Both the position numbers and the translations under genes were made by a program. A stretch of DNA of 64,000 nucleotides from positions 16,969,717 through 17,033,716 of the forward strand of contig CM025850.1 of the NCBI GenBank assembly GCA_003952965.2. Direction: 5' to 3'. The notes beneath the pieces are model-generated. The model was not told the origin of the DNA. It did not search any database and saw only the letters and a list, made by a program, of their open reading frames with translations. Shown here one piece after another: positions 50,409-63,144 of this stretch; position 1 is the stretch's first letter; the number at the start of each line of letters is the position of its first letter. The DNA comes from Morella rubra (taxonomy: Eukaryota > Streptophyta > Magnoliopsida > Fagales > Myricaceae).

Positions 50409-53400
50409 TTACTAGTATTATCGATTAGTTTAAGTTTCCTCCCATGGTAGTTTGGATAGTAAGATTTTACATGTTCACTTTTAAGTGTTACACTATTTAA
50501 AAATAATAATAATATAAAATGAAATGTATGGTTTAATTTAAACTTCATGTCCAAGGTGAAATTTTATTTTACATTTATTTTGGTCTATTTTGTTAATATC
50601 CAAATTTATATTGTGTGCTAGTCTTGAAACAAGCATGTTGATTTTAAATCTTTGTTTTGTATGATAGGGTGTATTTCAAATTCTTTTAGAGATTAGAGTC
50701 CCATTATTTTGAAATTTTATAGCTGAATTATAAATTTACAAAAAATCCAAGTGCCTTAAATTTAATTTATGGGTCTTACATTAAAATTAGGGTGTGAATG
50801 TTTAACTAAGGAGAATGAAGGGTAGAATTTCAAATACATAGAGAATAGAGAGAAAATATTAAAAGATTTAAATGTGTTGTCCATGAGACCCAATGGGCAT
50901 AGGCGATAGAAACAAGGTTGGGGCAATTAAGTCAACTGCCCTCCATTCTCTTCTTTCTTCTCCATCATCGACCATTCCTCTCTCATTTTTCATTTTGCAC
51001 ATACAACAGCTTAGAGAGAGAGAGAGAGATAGAAGAGTGGAAGGAAGGAAAGAAGGAAGACAAAGAAGAAACGAAGAAGAAGAACTCATGGATTTCTTTG
51101 GTGATTCAGTAAGTTTTGAGAGAATAACTAAGAATCTTTGTTTTTTCGGTTGCATGTAATGATCTAGAGTTGGGTTTGTGCACAGGGTCAAGGAGAAGTG
51201 AAGAACATTAGAAAAAAAAGAAAGAAATCAAGGTAAAATAGTTATAGGTTGTGAAACTGAAGGAGGAAGGGATTTTATAGAGATTTGGTTGTTTTGATAT
51301 ATCAAAATGTTTAGAAACTTGCTTTATTAGATATAATTCGTTGCATGTGTTTAGTATATAAAGATTCAAGAAATCGATTTGAAACCAATTGTTCTGCAAA
51401 AAAATTAAGTTCTGCAGACTAAAGTCTAGTTAGGGACTATTTTTATGCTGATTCTTGTACTTTTTTGATACCAAATCAATTTTATATGAAAAGCTCTTTC
51501 AAAACCAAGGATTTTGACAAAAATTTCAGGTGATTCGGATATATATTGAGTGAGTTATGAATTTTTAAAGTTTAGATGTCAAGCTGTCATCCAGCCTTGT
51601 GCGTCCCAAACTCTTTGATGGTTTCGAATATTATTTAAGGGGCCATTTCAAATATGATTTTAATCGGTTATGGCTTGAACTTTAAGTTTATGAAAGGGGA
51701 CTTTTTGAGACAAATGTTCGTGTGTTTTAGTTGAAAAACGAGTGAGTTACGTGGTTTTGAAGTTTGGTGTATAAACTGGACACGAGATAAAACATTCCAG
51801 ATTTCTTTCTTAGTTCAGAGGTCTTTTAAGGACCCATTTCAAATCTGATTGTTATTGGTTTATCTTGAACTTTAAGTTTATGAAATAGGAGCATGTTAAA
51901 TTTTGTGTTTGTACTGAATAAGTTATGAAATTTTTGAAAATCAAGGTTGAGCTGGAGATGCAGTGGTGTGTTCTAGATTTTTCAAACTTTGTTTAATTTA
52001 TTTGAAAGGTCTTTTCAGGTCATATTTTTGTATTTCTAGTTTTGAAATTTAAATTTAGGAAGTAAAAGTATTTTGATACTGAATTTTGAAATTTTGAGTA
52101 AAGATAAACAAGTTACAAATTTTCAAAGTTAGAAAGGTCAAGCTAGAAACAACAGTATTTACTCTAGATTTTTATCTGTTGTGAAGCATTTTTTAAATAG
52201 TAAATCATATCCGATTTTTATACTTTTTATCTTTAAATATAAGTATATGAAAGAAGAAAATTTCAAAACTTGTTTCGTTCAATTTGATTTTGCCCAGCAA
52301 CTTGTATTTTCTTTTGAGCTGCAAACGAGCTCCAAATTAACCTAAGTTTTAATATGTTATAGCGTCGAGTGTGAGGATCATTTTGGCACCCAATTTTAAG
52401 AGGTTTAGTGATAGTGAAATAGAGTTTTATATTATAGAACAACTGCTGGTTGGTAAAGAAATATATATGATTTAGTATAACATGTTTTGGTTGAAATGAA
52501 TCGTTTGTTGCATCAAGTAAAATTCTAAATCATTTTGTGACGACCTTAGTATGGCTCACTTGTAGGCAAGGAACCACCACAAGCTCGAGTAGGTAAAGGT
52601 AAGTGGAAAAATTATATTTTTTGAAAACTAAAATGATACATAGCATAAATATTTGTCATCGAGCACGTCATGAGCATTTGCATTGATTTTCTCAAAAGGA
52701 AGAAAGGGAAATTTTATGCAAATGAAAGTGAGATTTTATGCTATGTTATGTATGTTATGGGGCTAAATAAGATGGTCGGTACCGTATCTAAGTATGAAAG
52801 GTGCATCCACACAAAGGACAAATGCGAGAAGGATGGGTATGGCAACCACACTGAAGGACGAATGTGAGAAGGTGTGACCTCTAAGGGTTGTGTCTAGCCA
52901 TCAGGCTGGGGCCACAACAAGGGCTAGCTCACCAAATGATGTGTTCCCAAGGGAAAGGGAAGCCGAAAGGGAATGCACAACCCTGACTTCAAGGGTAAAT
53001 GGAGCGATAGAAGTTACCCAAATAATGATGAAGAGATTTTTAAGCTAAATTCTAAGTTCAAGAGTCTCATGCATAAAATTGCATTTACTTTTGGCACTAC
53101 ATGTATACCTGTCATTCATGATCATGCTCAAGTTGCACAAATTTCAGTTCATTAATCATCCTTTACTGACTCATTCGACTCATTGTATTTTGAACTGTAT
53201 CATTTTAGATAACGTTCCAGGCGAAGAAACTTATAAGGAGAATCTAGAACATGAGGAGGGGGCTGACGAGGGTGTCCTCCCCTGAACCGTAGTCCATATA
53301 GTCTACTTTTTGAAAAAAAAAAACTTATATGAACCTCCCTAGCAATGTTCACATGGCCCATTTAGGCTACAAGACTATCTTAAGACTTTGTGTGAATTAA

Positions 53401-53774
53401 ACTAAGTAACTTATATTTTGAACTATGATGTAGTCATGACTTATTGCTTGAGTTATTGTTTGAGATTAAATTTCTAAATGTTCTCCTACGCATGTTATGT
53501 GGTATAGGTATACGTTTTACATAACGTATATCTACTTACATAGTTGTATGCTACATAAGAACGTGTGAGGATCTACGTGGCAGCCAGTAATAAGAAAATA
53601 AATTTTTGAGTAGTATTTTCAAAAAATAAAAGTGGCTTATACTTTCAAAATTGTTAATAACAAGTTAAAAAAAAAATCTGTTGCAAGATTAAATTAAGTG
53701 CGCTGAAGCGTTCTTCATGGCAAACGCTCGCGGCTGTCATTAGCCCTATTTAAGCTAGCATTTGGGGCGTGACA
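50409..53774 (+). mobile_element. Long solo LTR, second copy of the 7556-11315 family
   Basis: Colinear with 7556-11315 from TTACTAGTA to GGGGCGTGACA, without the nested 558-bp LTR. The first bases are missing or diverged (no GAGACCCC). A (GA)n tract is at 51013-51028. It inserted in the 28-bp minisatellite, which continues at 53775. No coding sequence. Confidence 0.85.
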
Positions 53775-53957
53775 CATAAGGTACTATATATTAGATAGTA
53801 TGGATAAGGTACTATATGTTACGTAATATGCATAAGATATTATATGTTACGTAATATGTATAAGGTACTATATATTAAATAATATGCATAAGGTACTATA
53901 TGTTAAATAATATGGATAAGGCACTATATGTTAAATAATAAGGATAAGGTACCATAT
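53775..53957. repeat. 28-bp minisatellite, segment 2
   Basis: Units of ATAAGGTACTATATGTTA type lie between the long LTR and the next LTR. The left duplication unit carries this copy; the right one is at 57153-57335. Confidence 0.85.
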
Positions 53958-55343
53958 TGTTAGCCCAAGGTTGTTTTTTGCAAACAATCTTCAATTGATT
54001 TTGATGATAACAAAGTCTCGAAATTTTTAAGGACTTTTGATTTTACATTGTCAATCCTTTTCTTTTAAAAGGATTTATGTCAAGTATCAAAGTTTCTCTC
54101 TTTATAAAATTCTCTCTAAGCTACTTGATCTTCATTGCTCTTGTTAAATGATCATCTTATTTATTGTAAATGGTTTTGAGAATCATTGAATTGGGATAGT
54201 TGTTAAAGAACATTTTTTATGACTTAGTGTTGGAAGTGTCGACACATTGAACCTAAGTGTCGACACATTGAACTAACTCCCGAGAGTTTGCTTTCCAGGC
54301 CATTCAAAATGATTTTTTTTGACTAAGTATGGGAAGTGTCGACACATTGAACTAACTCCCGAGAGTTTGTTTTCCAGGTCATTCAAAACGACTTTTTGGC
54401 TAAGTATGGGAAGTGTCGACACATTGGACCAAGGTGTCGACACATTGAACTAACAATCGAGACTCTTCTTTCAGACTAAGTTTAATGTGTAAGCACATAC
54501 AATCATGTGTCGAAACATTGTGTTATTTTGCAGAAATCCTGGAGCGACGCCAAATCATCCAAAAGTCTTCAAATTGTCTTAAATGACCTCCAATGGCACT
54601 CAAGCTTTACAAGAAGATCCTTGGTGCCCTAGAAGCTTTAAATAGAAGAAGATGGAGAGAGAAAAAGAAGTAGTGTGCGCCATTAACTCTTGTCCTAATT
54701 TCTAGAGAGAAAAAAAGCTTTCAAGAGAAAAGAAGCTCCACCATCCAAGAAAGCTCGTACTCCCACCTGCAAATACTGTTGTTTTCTTTGTGAATCTTGT
54801 CTCTCTGCACACCTCAGTACCTCATACTTGTTTTATTCAGTTTAAAGAGCTTTTACTAAGATTATCTTTGTACCCATTTTGAAAAACACGTGAGTGTTTG
54901 TGAAAACACTTGTCCTACTTGTTGGGTAGAAGAAATCCTCTGGGTTGTGAGGATTTGAGAGAGTGAGTTAAAGTGTAAGCTCGAAAACACTTTGTAAAGG
55001 TTATTTAGCACCCGTGAAGCTAAGGTGTACTTGTTATTTGATAAATAGTGGAGGAAACCCAAGGAAGTCAATAGCCTTGGGTGGACGTAGGCAAGTGTTG
55101 GCCGAACCACCTAAAAGTCACGGGGTCATCTCTCTATCCTTATCTCCATTTATTTTTGATAATTATTTGTTGCACTTGTTTGTCTTTTCCCTTCATTCTC
55201 TATTATAGTCATTGATTTTATAGATATATTCTCCTGCTCCTTAGATTGGATTCTTTGCATATTGGGTTTAAAAGAAAAGGGGAGAAAAGTTTTATAAAAC
55301 CAAATTAACCCCCCCCCCCCTCTTGGGGTTTTTTGACCTCTCA
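53958..55343 (+). mobile_element. Solo LTR, 1386 bp
   Basis: It starts TGTTAGCCCAAGG and ends GACCTCTCA (TG...CA) with an exact target duplication CATAT at 53953-53957 and 55344-55348. At 54228-54460 there are repeated AAGTGTCGACACATTGA units (SalI-like GTCGAC core). Near the end a C-run precedes CTCTTGGGG, linking it to the 29521-30750 family. Confidence 0.9.
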
Positions 55344-55348
55344 CATAT

Positions 55349-56355
55349 GTTTGTACCTAATATATATAAGGTACTATATGTTAAATAATATGTATAAGGA
55401 ACTATATATTAAATAATATGTATAAGGTACTATATATTAAATATTATGCATAAGGTACTATATATTGCACAATATGCATAAGATAATAATATTAAATAAT
55501 ATGCATAAGAGTACTATATATTAAAAACTATGACAGGGGAGGGTACAATTTTACGTTAATGTATAAGGTAATATATATTAATATGTATAAGGTATTATAT
55601 GTTAAATAATATGCATAAAGTAATATATGTTAAATAATATGTATAAGGTACTGTATGTTAAATAATATGTATAAGGTACTATTATATATTATGTATAAGG
55701 TATTATTATATAATATGTATATGGTATTATATATTAAATAATATGCATAAGGTACTATATATTAAAAACTATGGACAAGGTACTATATTTTAAACATATA
55801 TGTGTAAGGTACTATATGTTAAATAATATGCATAAGGTACTATATATTACATATATAATATGTATAAGGTAATATTATATAATATGTATAATGTACTATT
55901 ACATATATAAGGTAATGTAGAAGGTATTTATAGATTATGTATATGTATAAGGTACTATATATATGTTACATAATGCCAATAAAATACTTTATGTTAAATA
56001 ATATGCACAAGGTACTATATATTAAATAAAATGTATAAGGTTTTATATATTAAATAAAATGTATAAGGTTTTATATATTAAATAATATGCATGAGGTGCT
56101 ATATGTCAAATAATATGTATAAGGTACTATATATTAAATATTATGCATAAGGTACTTTATGTTGCATAATATGTATAATTTATTTTATATTAAATAAAAT
56201 GTATAAGGTACTATATGTTAAATAATATTTATAAGGTACTATATATTACATAATATATATAATGTACTATATGTTAAATAATATGTAGAATGTATTATTT
56301 GTTAAATAATATGCATAAGGTACTGTATGTTACATAATATGTAATATATGTACAT
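55349..56355. repeat. 28-bp minisatellite, segment 3
   Basis: About 1 kb of diverged 28-bp units (ATAAGGTACTATAT / TTAAATAATATG), with expansions and partial units. Confidence 0.85.
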
Positions 56356-56359
56356 AATA

Positions 56360-57152
56360 TGGAATGTACAACCTTGACTTCAAATAATATGGAGCGATAG
56401 AAGTACCCAAATAATGATGAAGAGATTTTTAAGCTAAATTCTAAGTACAAGAGTCTCTGCATAAATTGCATTTACTTTTGGCACACATGATATACTGTTA
56501 TTCATGATTATGCTCAAGTCACAAATTTCAGTTCATTATCATCCTTTACTGACTCATTCGACTCATTGTATTTTGAACTGTATCATTTTAGATAACGTTC
56601 CAGGCGAAGAAACTTATAAGGAGAATCTAGAACATGAGGAGGGGGCCGACGAGGGTGTCCTCCCCTGAACCGTAGTCCATATAGTCTACTTTTTGAAAAA
56701 AAAAAACTTATATGAACCTCCCTACAATGTTCACATGGCCATTTAGGCTACAAGACTATCTTAAGACTTTGTGTAATTAAACAAGTACTTATATTTGAAC
56801 TATGATGTAGTCATACTTATTGCTTGAGTTATTGTTTGAGATTAAATTTCTAAATGTTCTCCTACGCATTTATGTGGTATATAGGTATACGTTTTAATAA
56901 CGTAATATCTACTTACATAGTTTATGCTACATAAGAAACGTGTGAGGGATCTACGTGGCAGCCAGTAATAAGAAAATAAATTTTTGAGTAGTATTTTCAA
57001 AAAATAAAAGTGGCTTATACTTTCAAAATTGTTAATAACAAGTTAAAAAAAAAATCTGTTGCAAGATTAAATTAAGTGCGCTGAAGCGTTCTTCATGGCA
57101 AACGCTCGCGGCTGTCATTAGCCCTATTTAAGCTAGCATTTGGGGCGTGACA
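56360..57152 (+). repeat. Duplicated tail of the long LTR
   Basis: It repeats 52975-53774, from GGAATG(T/C)ACAACC to GGGGCGTGACA, followed by the same minisatellite and solo LTR. It is part of a tandem duplication, not a separate insertion. Many single-base losses separate it from the first copy. Confidence 0.9.
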
Positions 57153-57335
57153 CATAAGGTACTATATATTAGATAGTATGGATAAGGTACTATATGTTAC
57201 GTAATATGCATAAGATATTATATGTTACGTAATATGTATAAGGTACTATATATTAAATAATATGCATAAGGTACTATATGTTAAATAATATGGATAAGGC
57301 ACTATATGTTAAATAATAAGGATAAGGTACCATAT

Positions 57336-58679
57336 TGTTAGCCCAAGGTCTTTCTCTTTTTGATTTTGATATAACAAAGTCTCTGTTTTTAAGGACTCAT
57401 TGTCAATCCTTTCTCTTAAAAGGTTTATGTCAAGTATCAATGTTTCTCTCTTTATAAAATCTCTCTAAGCTACTTGATCTTCATTGCTCTTGTTAAATGA
57501 TCATCTTTTTATTGTAAATGGTTTTGAGAATGATTGAATTGGGATATTTGTTGTTAAAGAACATTTTTTATGAGTTAGTGTTGGAAGTGTCGACACATTG
57601 AACCTAAGTGTCGACACATTGAACTAACTCCCGAGAGTTTGCTTTCCAGGCCATTCAAAATGATTTTTTGACTAAGTATGGGAAGTGTCGACACATTGAA
57701 CTAACTCCCGAGAGTTTGTTTTCCAGGTCATTCAAAAGGACTTTTTGGCTAAGTATGGGAAGTGTCGACACATTGAAACTAAGTGTCGACACATTGAACT
57801 AACACCCGAGAGTTCTTTTCTTGGCCAAAGTTTAATGTGTCAGCACATACCACAATGTGTCGACACATTGTATTATTTTGCAGATATCCTGGACGCCAAC
57901 TCATCCAAAAAGTCAAATGTCTCAAATGACCTCCAATGGCACTCAAACTTTACAAGAAGACCCTTGGTGCCCTAGAAGCTTTAAATAGAAGAAGATGGAG
58001 AGAGAAAAAAGGAGTGTGCTAACTCTTGCCCTAATTTCTAGAGAGAAAAAAGCTTTGAAGAAGAAAGAAGCTCCACCATCCAAGAAAGCTCGTACTCCCA
58101 CCTGAAAATACTGTAGCTCTCTTGTGAATCTTGTCTCTCTGCACACCTCAGTACCTCATACTTGTTTATTCAGCTTAAAAAGCTTTTACTAAGATTCTCT
58201 TTGTACCCATTCTTGAAAAACACGTGAGTGTTTGTGAAAAACACTTGTCCTACTTGTTGGGTAGAAGAAATCCTCTAGGTTGTGAGGATTTGAGAGAGTG
58301 AGTTAAAGTGTAAGCTTGAAAACACTTTGTAAAGGTTACTTAGCACCCAGAAGCTAAGGTGTACTTACTATTTGGAAAATAGTGAAGGAAGCCCAAGGAA
58401 GTCAATGGCCTTGGGGGTGGACGTAGGCAAGTGTTGGCCGAACCACCTAAAAGTCACGGTGTCATCTCTCTATCCTTATCTCCATTTATTGTTGATAATT
58501 ATTTGTTGCACTTGTTTGTCTTTTCCTTCATTCTCTATTATAGTCCTTGATTATATAGATATATTCTCCTGCTCCTTAGATTGGATTCTTAGCATATTGG
58601 GTTTAAAAGAAAAAGGGAGAAAAGTTTTATAAAACCCAATTCACCCCCCCCCCCCTCTTGGGTTGTTTTTGACCTCTCA
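57336..58679 (+). mobile_element. Solo LTR, 1344 bp, duplicated copy of 53958-55343
   Basis: It has the same ends, the same CATAT target duplication (57331-57335, 58680-58684) and the same flanking minisatellite as 53958-55343. This shows it was copied by segmental duplication. Confidence 0.9.
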
Positions 58680-58684
58680 CATAT

Positions 58685-59480
58685 GTTACGTAATATATAT
58701 AAGGTACTATATGTTAAATAATATGTATAAGGAACTATATATTAAATAATATGTATAAGGTACTATATATTACATAATATGCATAAGCACAATATGCATA
58801 CTATATATGCATAAGCTATATATTAAAAACTATGGACAAGGTACAATATGTTACGTAAGATGTATAAGGTACAATATGTTAAATAATATGCATAAAATAA
58901 TATATGTTAAATAATATGCATAAAGTAATATATGTTAAATAATATGTATAAGGTACTGTATGTTAAATAATATGTATAAGGTACTATATTTTAAATAATA
59001 TGTATAAGGTACTATATAGCTATATAAATATTGCACAAGTACTACGAGCATAAGGTACTATATGTTAAATAATATGGTACTATATATTACATAATATGCA
59101 TAAGGTACTATATATTAAATAATATGTGGTACTCTATATATTAAATAAAATGATAAGGTATATATAAATAATATGGTATGTTACATAATATGGGTACTAT
59201 ATATCTAATAATATGTATAAGTATAAGGTACTATATGTTAAATATTATGCATAAGGTACTTTATGTTAATAATATGTATAAGGTACATATGTTAAATAAA
59301 TGTATAAGGTACTATATGTTAAATAATATGCTATATGTATGTATATGGGTACTACACTATATATTAAATAATATGTATAAGGTACTGTATGTTAAATAAT
59401 ATGTATAGGTACTATATATTAAATAATATGTATAAGGTACTATATATAAATAATATGCACAAAGTACTATTACATAATAT
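58685..59480. repeat. 28-bp minisatellite, segment 4
   Basis: Degenerate 28-bp units with more disorder than segment 3. Any open frame here is a translation of the repeat. Confidence 0.8.
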
Positions 59481-59784
59481 GTATAATAATTTTATATGAT
59501 AACAAATATTTTATTATTTGTCTTCAGTTTATCGTTATTTATATGATAATATTTTATTGTATTATTAAAATATTTCCTAATATTTCGTGTTATTTTAATT
59601 TTAATCATAATTTAATTACTAAATAAAAATATGCATAAACCATATCAATAATGGAATCATCAACCACAAATATGATAACATAAACAAACATAATTGTTCG
59701 AAGTCTAAACTAAACAAAAAATCAATGACAAAATAACATAAACATAAATACATGACAAAATAACTGTTCGAACATCTGAACTAC
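59481..59784. other. AT-rich interior of the family B CACTA
   Basis: No gene seen. It lies between the minisatellite and the minus-strand coding remnant. It contains isolated TGTTCGAA motifs at about 59695 and 59765. Confidence 0.4.
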
Positions 59785-60125
59785 TTGGATTTCTTCTTCT
59801 CTAGCTTTGCCAGCAATCCCTCTTGGATATCATCTATTGTGTTCATGATGTTTTCCCAACTCTTCGCCAACTCCTCCAGCTATTCCTGCTCCCTCAAATC
59901 AATCTCATCGATTATCTTCTGCATGTCTGCATCACTGGTGATGACGGCAGCGATGAGCGTCTCAACTGAGCCTTCAATGTGACGCTTTATGTCCCCTTGA
60001 GGATCTATTGGTGGCAGCTTATAACGGGTTGCTCCAGCGGAAGATCCGGCCGGCTCCTCAACAGTCAGACCTTTCTCCTCGGGTTGCGGAGGAACAGCTA
60101 CTGTAGCTCAACGTGGTGATGCTTG
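59785..60125 (-). pseudogene. C-terminal part of a CACTA-encoded protein (decayed)
   Basis: On the minus strand a frame ends with SDADMQKIIDEIDLREQE, a stop, then LAKSWENIMNTIDDIQEG and a lysine-rich end. Upstream it includes DPQGDIKRHIEGSVET. The predicted coiled-coil ending and its place in the element suit the second protein of En/Spm-like elements, but I cannot confirm the family by eye. Confidence 0.4.
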
Positions 60126-60990
60126 TCCATGTGACAAGCGGCGTCGAGCTATGACACCACTAATAGGGCCAAGCTGGGTAGTGATGGAGATCAAGGCACC
60201 GTTTCAAAGGATCTCGTTCAAGTACCAATTAGGCCGGTTACGAGAGCACGAGCAAAGAAGTTCAAGGATGTACTCGGACTTATTCAAGAGTTATGGGCTC
60301 AAGCAAATGCATGGAGGCCCATTGAGCATGATCCACGTGAACAACAAAGGATTGTCAACATCATTCAAGTTCTAGAAGGATCCGGTTAAGGCTAAGCTCA
60401 AATTGGCAAGATAATATTCTAGAAGACTCAATTAGGCGCCACTTTAAGGAGGTCCAATTTGGCGCCTAATTCTTTCCTTCTTGGGTCGGATTGCATGGTT
60501 GTTTTAGGCGCCATTTTGTTTCCTTTCTTGGCTCTTGTAGGCGCCAACTTTATTGCCTTTTTAGTGTGTTTTGTTTTAGGCGTGTTAGGCTTTATTTCCT
60601 TATCTAATTTCGGGTTTAATTAGGTTTCCTTGTTAGGGTTATTTTCCTTGTAACGTTTAGCCTTTAAATAGGAGCTTTGCTTTGTAATTCGGCAGACATT
60701 GATTATTCAAAATTGTGAGAATTAATTCTCTTTGGTTCTTTGAAGAACTACTCGAACTTATCGGGATTTCCCGTGGCGTTCAACTTGACTTATCAAACGG
60801 AATTTCCATCACCGTTTGTGGCGTCTTCCTTATACCAAGGTTCTTGTTTTCATAAACAACGGGTCGAGGTCTTCCATTCGAATCAGTCCTAGAACGATCT
60901 TGGGTTCCCTTTCGTTGTTGGGTCTCGTTATTCTTGGTGAGGTTCACATCAGGTAGTGGTTGGCTCATGATGCCCAAGCCCTACACCAGA
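60126..60990 (+). mobile_element. Ty3/gypsy 3' fragment with LTR-like sequence
   Basis: 60215-60390 encodes RPVTRARAKKFKDVLGLIQE and continues to EHDPREQQRIVNII, resembling the C-terminal tail of plant Ty3/gypsy polyproteins (TRARAK signature). LTR-like sequence with repeated TTAGGCGCC motifs follows (60430-60600), then TTAAATAGGAGC. Ends and target duplication were not found. Confidence 0.5.
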
Positions 60991-61700
60991 ATCCAACATG
61001 AGCCGGCTCAACATGACACTATGTGGCAGACCCTTCTTACCCGATGACTGATCCTTTGCCCGGATCGTTTAGAAAATGAGCAGAGAGAGGTCAATCGGCT
61101 CCAATCGCACCACTATCATCATCAGCTGTGCTCAGGGGGCGGTGCACTCTGTGTGATGTTGACACGGGTAAATGTTATGACAGAAGATTAGATGGAGCAT
61201 GTGCCAAAACACAGGCAAAGACTTCTACGGCATTGACGACTGTACCAACTATGATACTCTCTGTCATCAGTCAGAAGACCTCCTCATTTGGCCAAAGAAC
61301 TGTGGGTTGGACAACTGGAATAATAAGCCCCCGGTCGCCTCTAAATGCGAATGTAATTGGCCATGATATCAGTAGAAATCTGATACGAACTCCCCGGATG
61401 ATGACCTCCCACTCATCAGCATTGGTGTCAATCTCCGTCAAAGCAACGTAAAACTCTTGGACCTAGAGTACGTGTGGTAGGCATGTCCAAGAGAGCATGT
61501 GGTCCTAGTTGTGATGGACGAAGATCTGGTGGATAGTGCGGCTTTCAAAATAGAAGTCTCAGAAATCCATAGTGCATACAGACTTTTCAACCACTACTTG
61601 ATGCTTAAAATATACACATCCTTCTCTCTTCCGTACTCATAGCTTCATTTGGAGGAGCCTGCGAAGAAGCCGAAGTAGTTGATTTGGAACGCCTCGGCAT
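60991..61700 (-). pseudogene. N-terminal part of a CACTA-encoded protein (decayed)
   Basis: On the minus strand ATG at 61700-61698 begins MPRRSKSTTSASSQAPPNEA and reaches a stop near 61610. Further pieces are readable in shifting frames, such as LDMPTTRTLGPRVLRCFDGD around 61440-61490. Several stops make it non-functional. Position and strand match the remnant at 59785-60125, from which the gypsy fragment separates it. Confidence 0.4.
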
Positions 61701-61739
61701 ATTCGCCTAGTCTAAAAAATAAATAAATAACAAGCGTTA

Positions 61740-63144
61740 GGACAGATAATAACTTGTTCGAACAAGTATATCATTCGAACATAATGTATAATGTTCCAAC
61801 ATTTAACATAAAACATCGAACGGATAGAAAATAAATGTTCGAATGGATCGTATTAAAACATAGAACGGAAAGTATGAAATCATTAAACGTAAAGTATTAA
61901 AACATCGAACAGAAAGAATTACAACATTGAACGAAAGGCATAACATCGAATGCAATACTGTTCGAACGATCATACTTAAACGCACCATTTTAGCCAACAT
62001 TTCGATGCATTGTCAAAACGTTGTGTTTCATATCCGACATTCAAACGACAACAATAAGTGTCGTTTGAACACTGTAACACAAAACCGAAACTGTCGAGTT
62101 GACTTCACCATTTCCAAAATCCATTAAAAAAAATGACATTTTGATGTATCAAATCATTCCCAAACAATCCTAAAGTAACTAGGAAGGTTCAAATTCAATA
62201 ACATGAACTCATTTTTGAAGATTCATAGCATTTTAAAATCAAAATGCACCAAAACAAAATATATGAAAAAATGGATTGAAATACGTTAAAATGGATTATG
62301 ATGGATTAAAATGCATTACAAAACTTACTTGTAATGTGTAGAGGCTAGGAAATACAAGTTGCACGGAGGAAACATAACATTGTGAGATTGAGAGAGTTTT
62401 GGTGGTGAGTATGTGAATATGTGAGAAAATGAAAGGCTTGGAAGTTTGTTATAATCGGATGAACGTTCGAACACGTTTGAACGAGGGTTTCAACAATTTT
62501 ACAACGGGTATGATATTGATCGATTCGTATTCCCAACATTCAATATTCGTTAGAACGGTTATGCAACCACGTTCGAACGTAATTAAAAAATAATAAAATT
62601 TATGATGACGAGACGTGCATTTATAGTGGTAGGTGAAAACCCCAGGTTCGAACACGTTCGAATGGACACAGTTTTTCAACGTAAACTGCCATCCCAAAAA
62701 GTGTATCCATGTTCAAACTTATCTTCTTCAAGAACGAACACTACGGATTTGGGTATCGAGATTTCCATGTTCGTTCGAAACTATTTATTGTCGTTCGAAC
62801 TTTTAGGAGATTTGCGTTGGAATGTAACTCTTCATTCAAGTGCTTACAAAAGCATGTTCATATAGTTCAAATGGATATTTTAAATATTGAACATAACGAC
62901 TTTAACTAACGAGCCTGTCCCAAAAAGTTTTTTTTTTTTTTTAAACAAGAAATTTCTTGGGACAAGAAATTTCTATCCTAAAAACGTTGTCACTTTTTTT
63001 GCAACGCTGCATGTCCGTCCCCTCCCCCCCAAAAAAAATCATTGCAAAAAAAAAAAAAAAAAAGATTTTGGGATGGTTTGAATTTTTGTCCCAAGAACAA
63101 CACCTACACTTTATTTTTGCCAAAAAGTCAAATTTGTTGTAGTG
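61740..63144. repeat. Family B right subterminal region
   Basis: It mirrors the left side: TTCGAAC motifs at 61740-62810 (for example GTTCGAACGATCATAC near 61961) and CCCAAAA or TTGGGACA motifs at 62915-63100. A poly-A/T hairpin-like stretch lies at 63025-63065. Confidence 0.7.

Larger units (their letters stand above)
47914..63144 (+). mobile_element. Large CACTA element (family B), 15.2 kb with nests
   Basis: The left end CACTACAAGAAATTT at 47914 and the inverse right end CACTACAACAAATTT (63130-63144) match at 14 of 15 bases. Flanking triplets are TTA and CTA, one mismatch. Outermost zones repeat TCCCAAAA and its inverse (47950-48120 and 62920-63095). Inner zones repeat TTCGAAC (48120-49850 and 61740-62810). 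This is a different family from the CTATAGCGGCGGTC elements. Decayed minus-strand coding sequence lies at 59785-61700. LTR insertions and a tandem duplication account for much of the length. Confidence 0.8.

Noticed and set aside
49900..56355. CRISPR-like regular repeats
   Set aside because: Units are contiguous 28-bp tandem repeats with no unique spacers, in a plant transposon; this is a minisatellite.
59178..59399. Open frame of 73 codons in the right minisatellite
   Set aside because: It is a translation of the 28-bp repeat (recurring YMLNNM-type blocks), with no independent coding evidence.
62959..63065. Short inverted TTTCTTGGGACAAGAAA and A/T hairpin as a terminator
   Set aside because: It lies in the CACTA subterminal TCCCAAAA zone and is better explained by the repeat motif than by termination.
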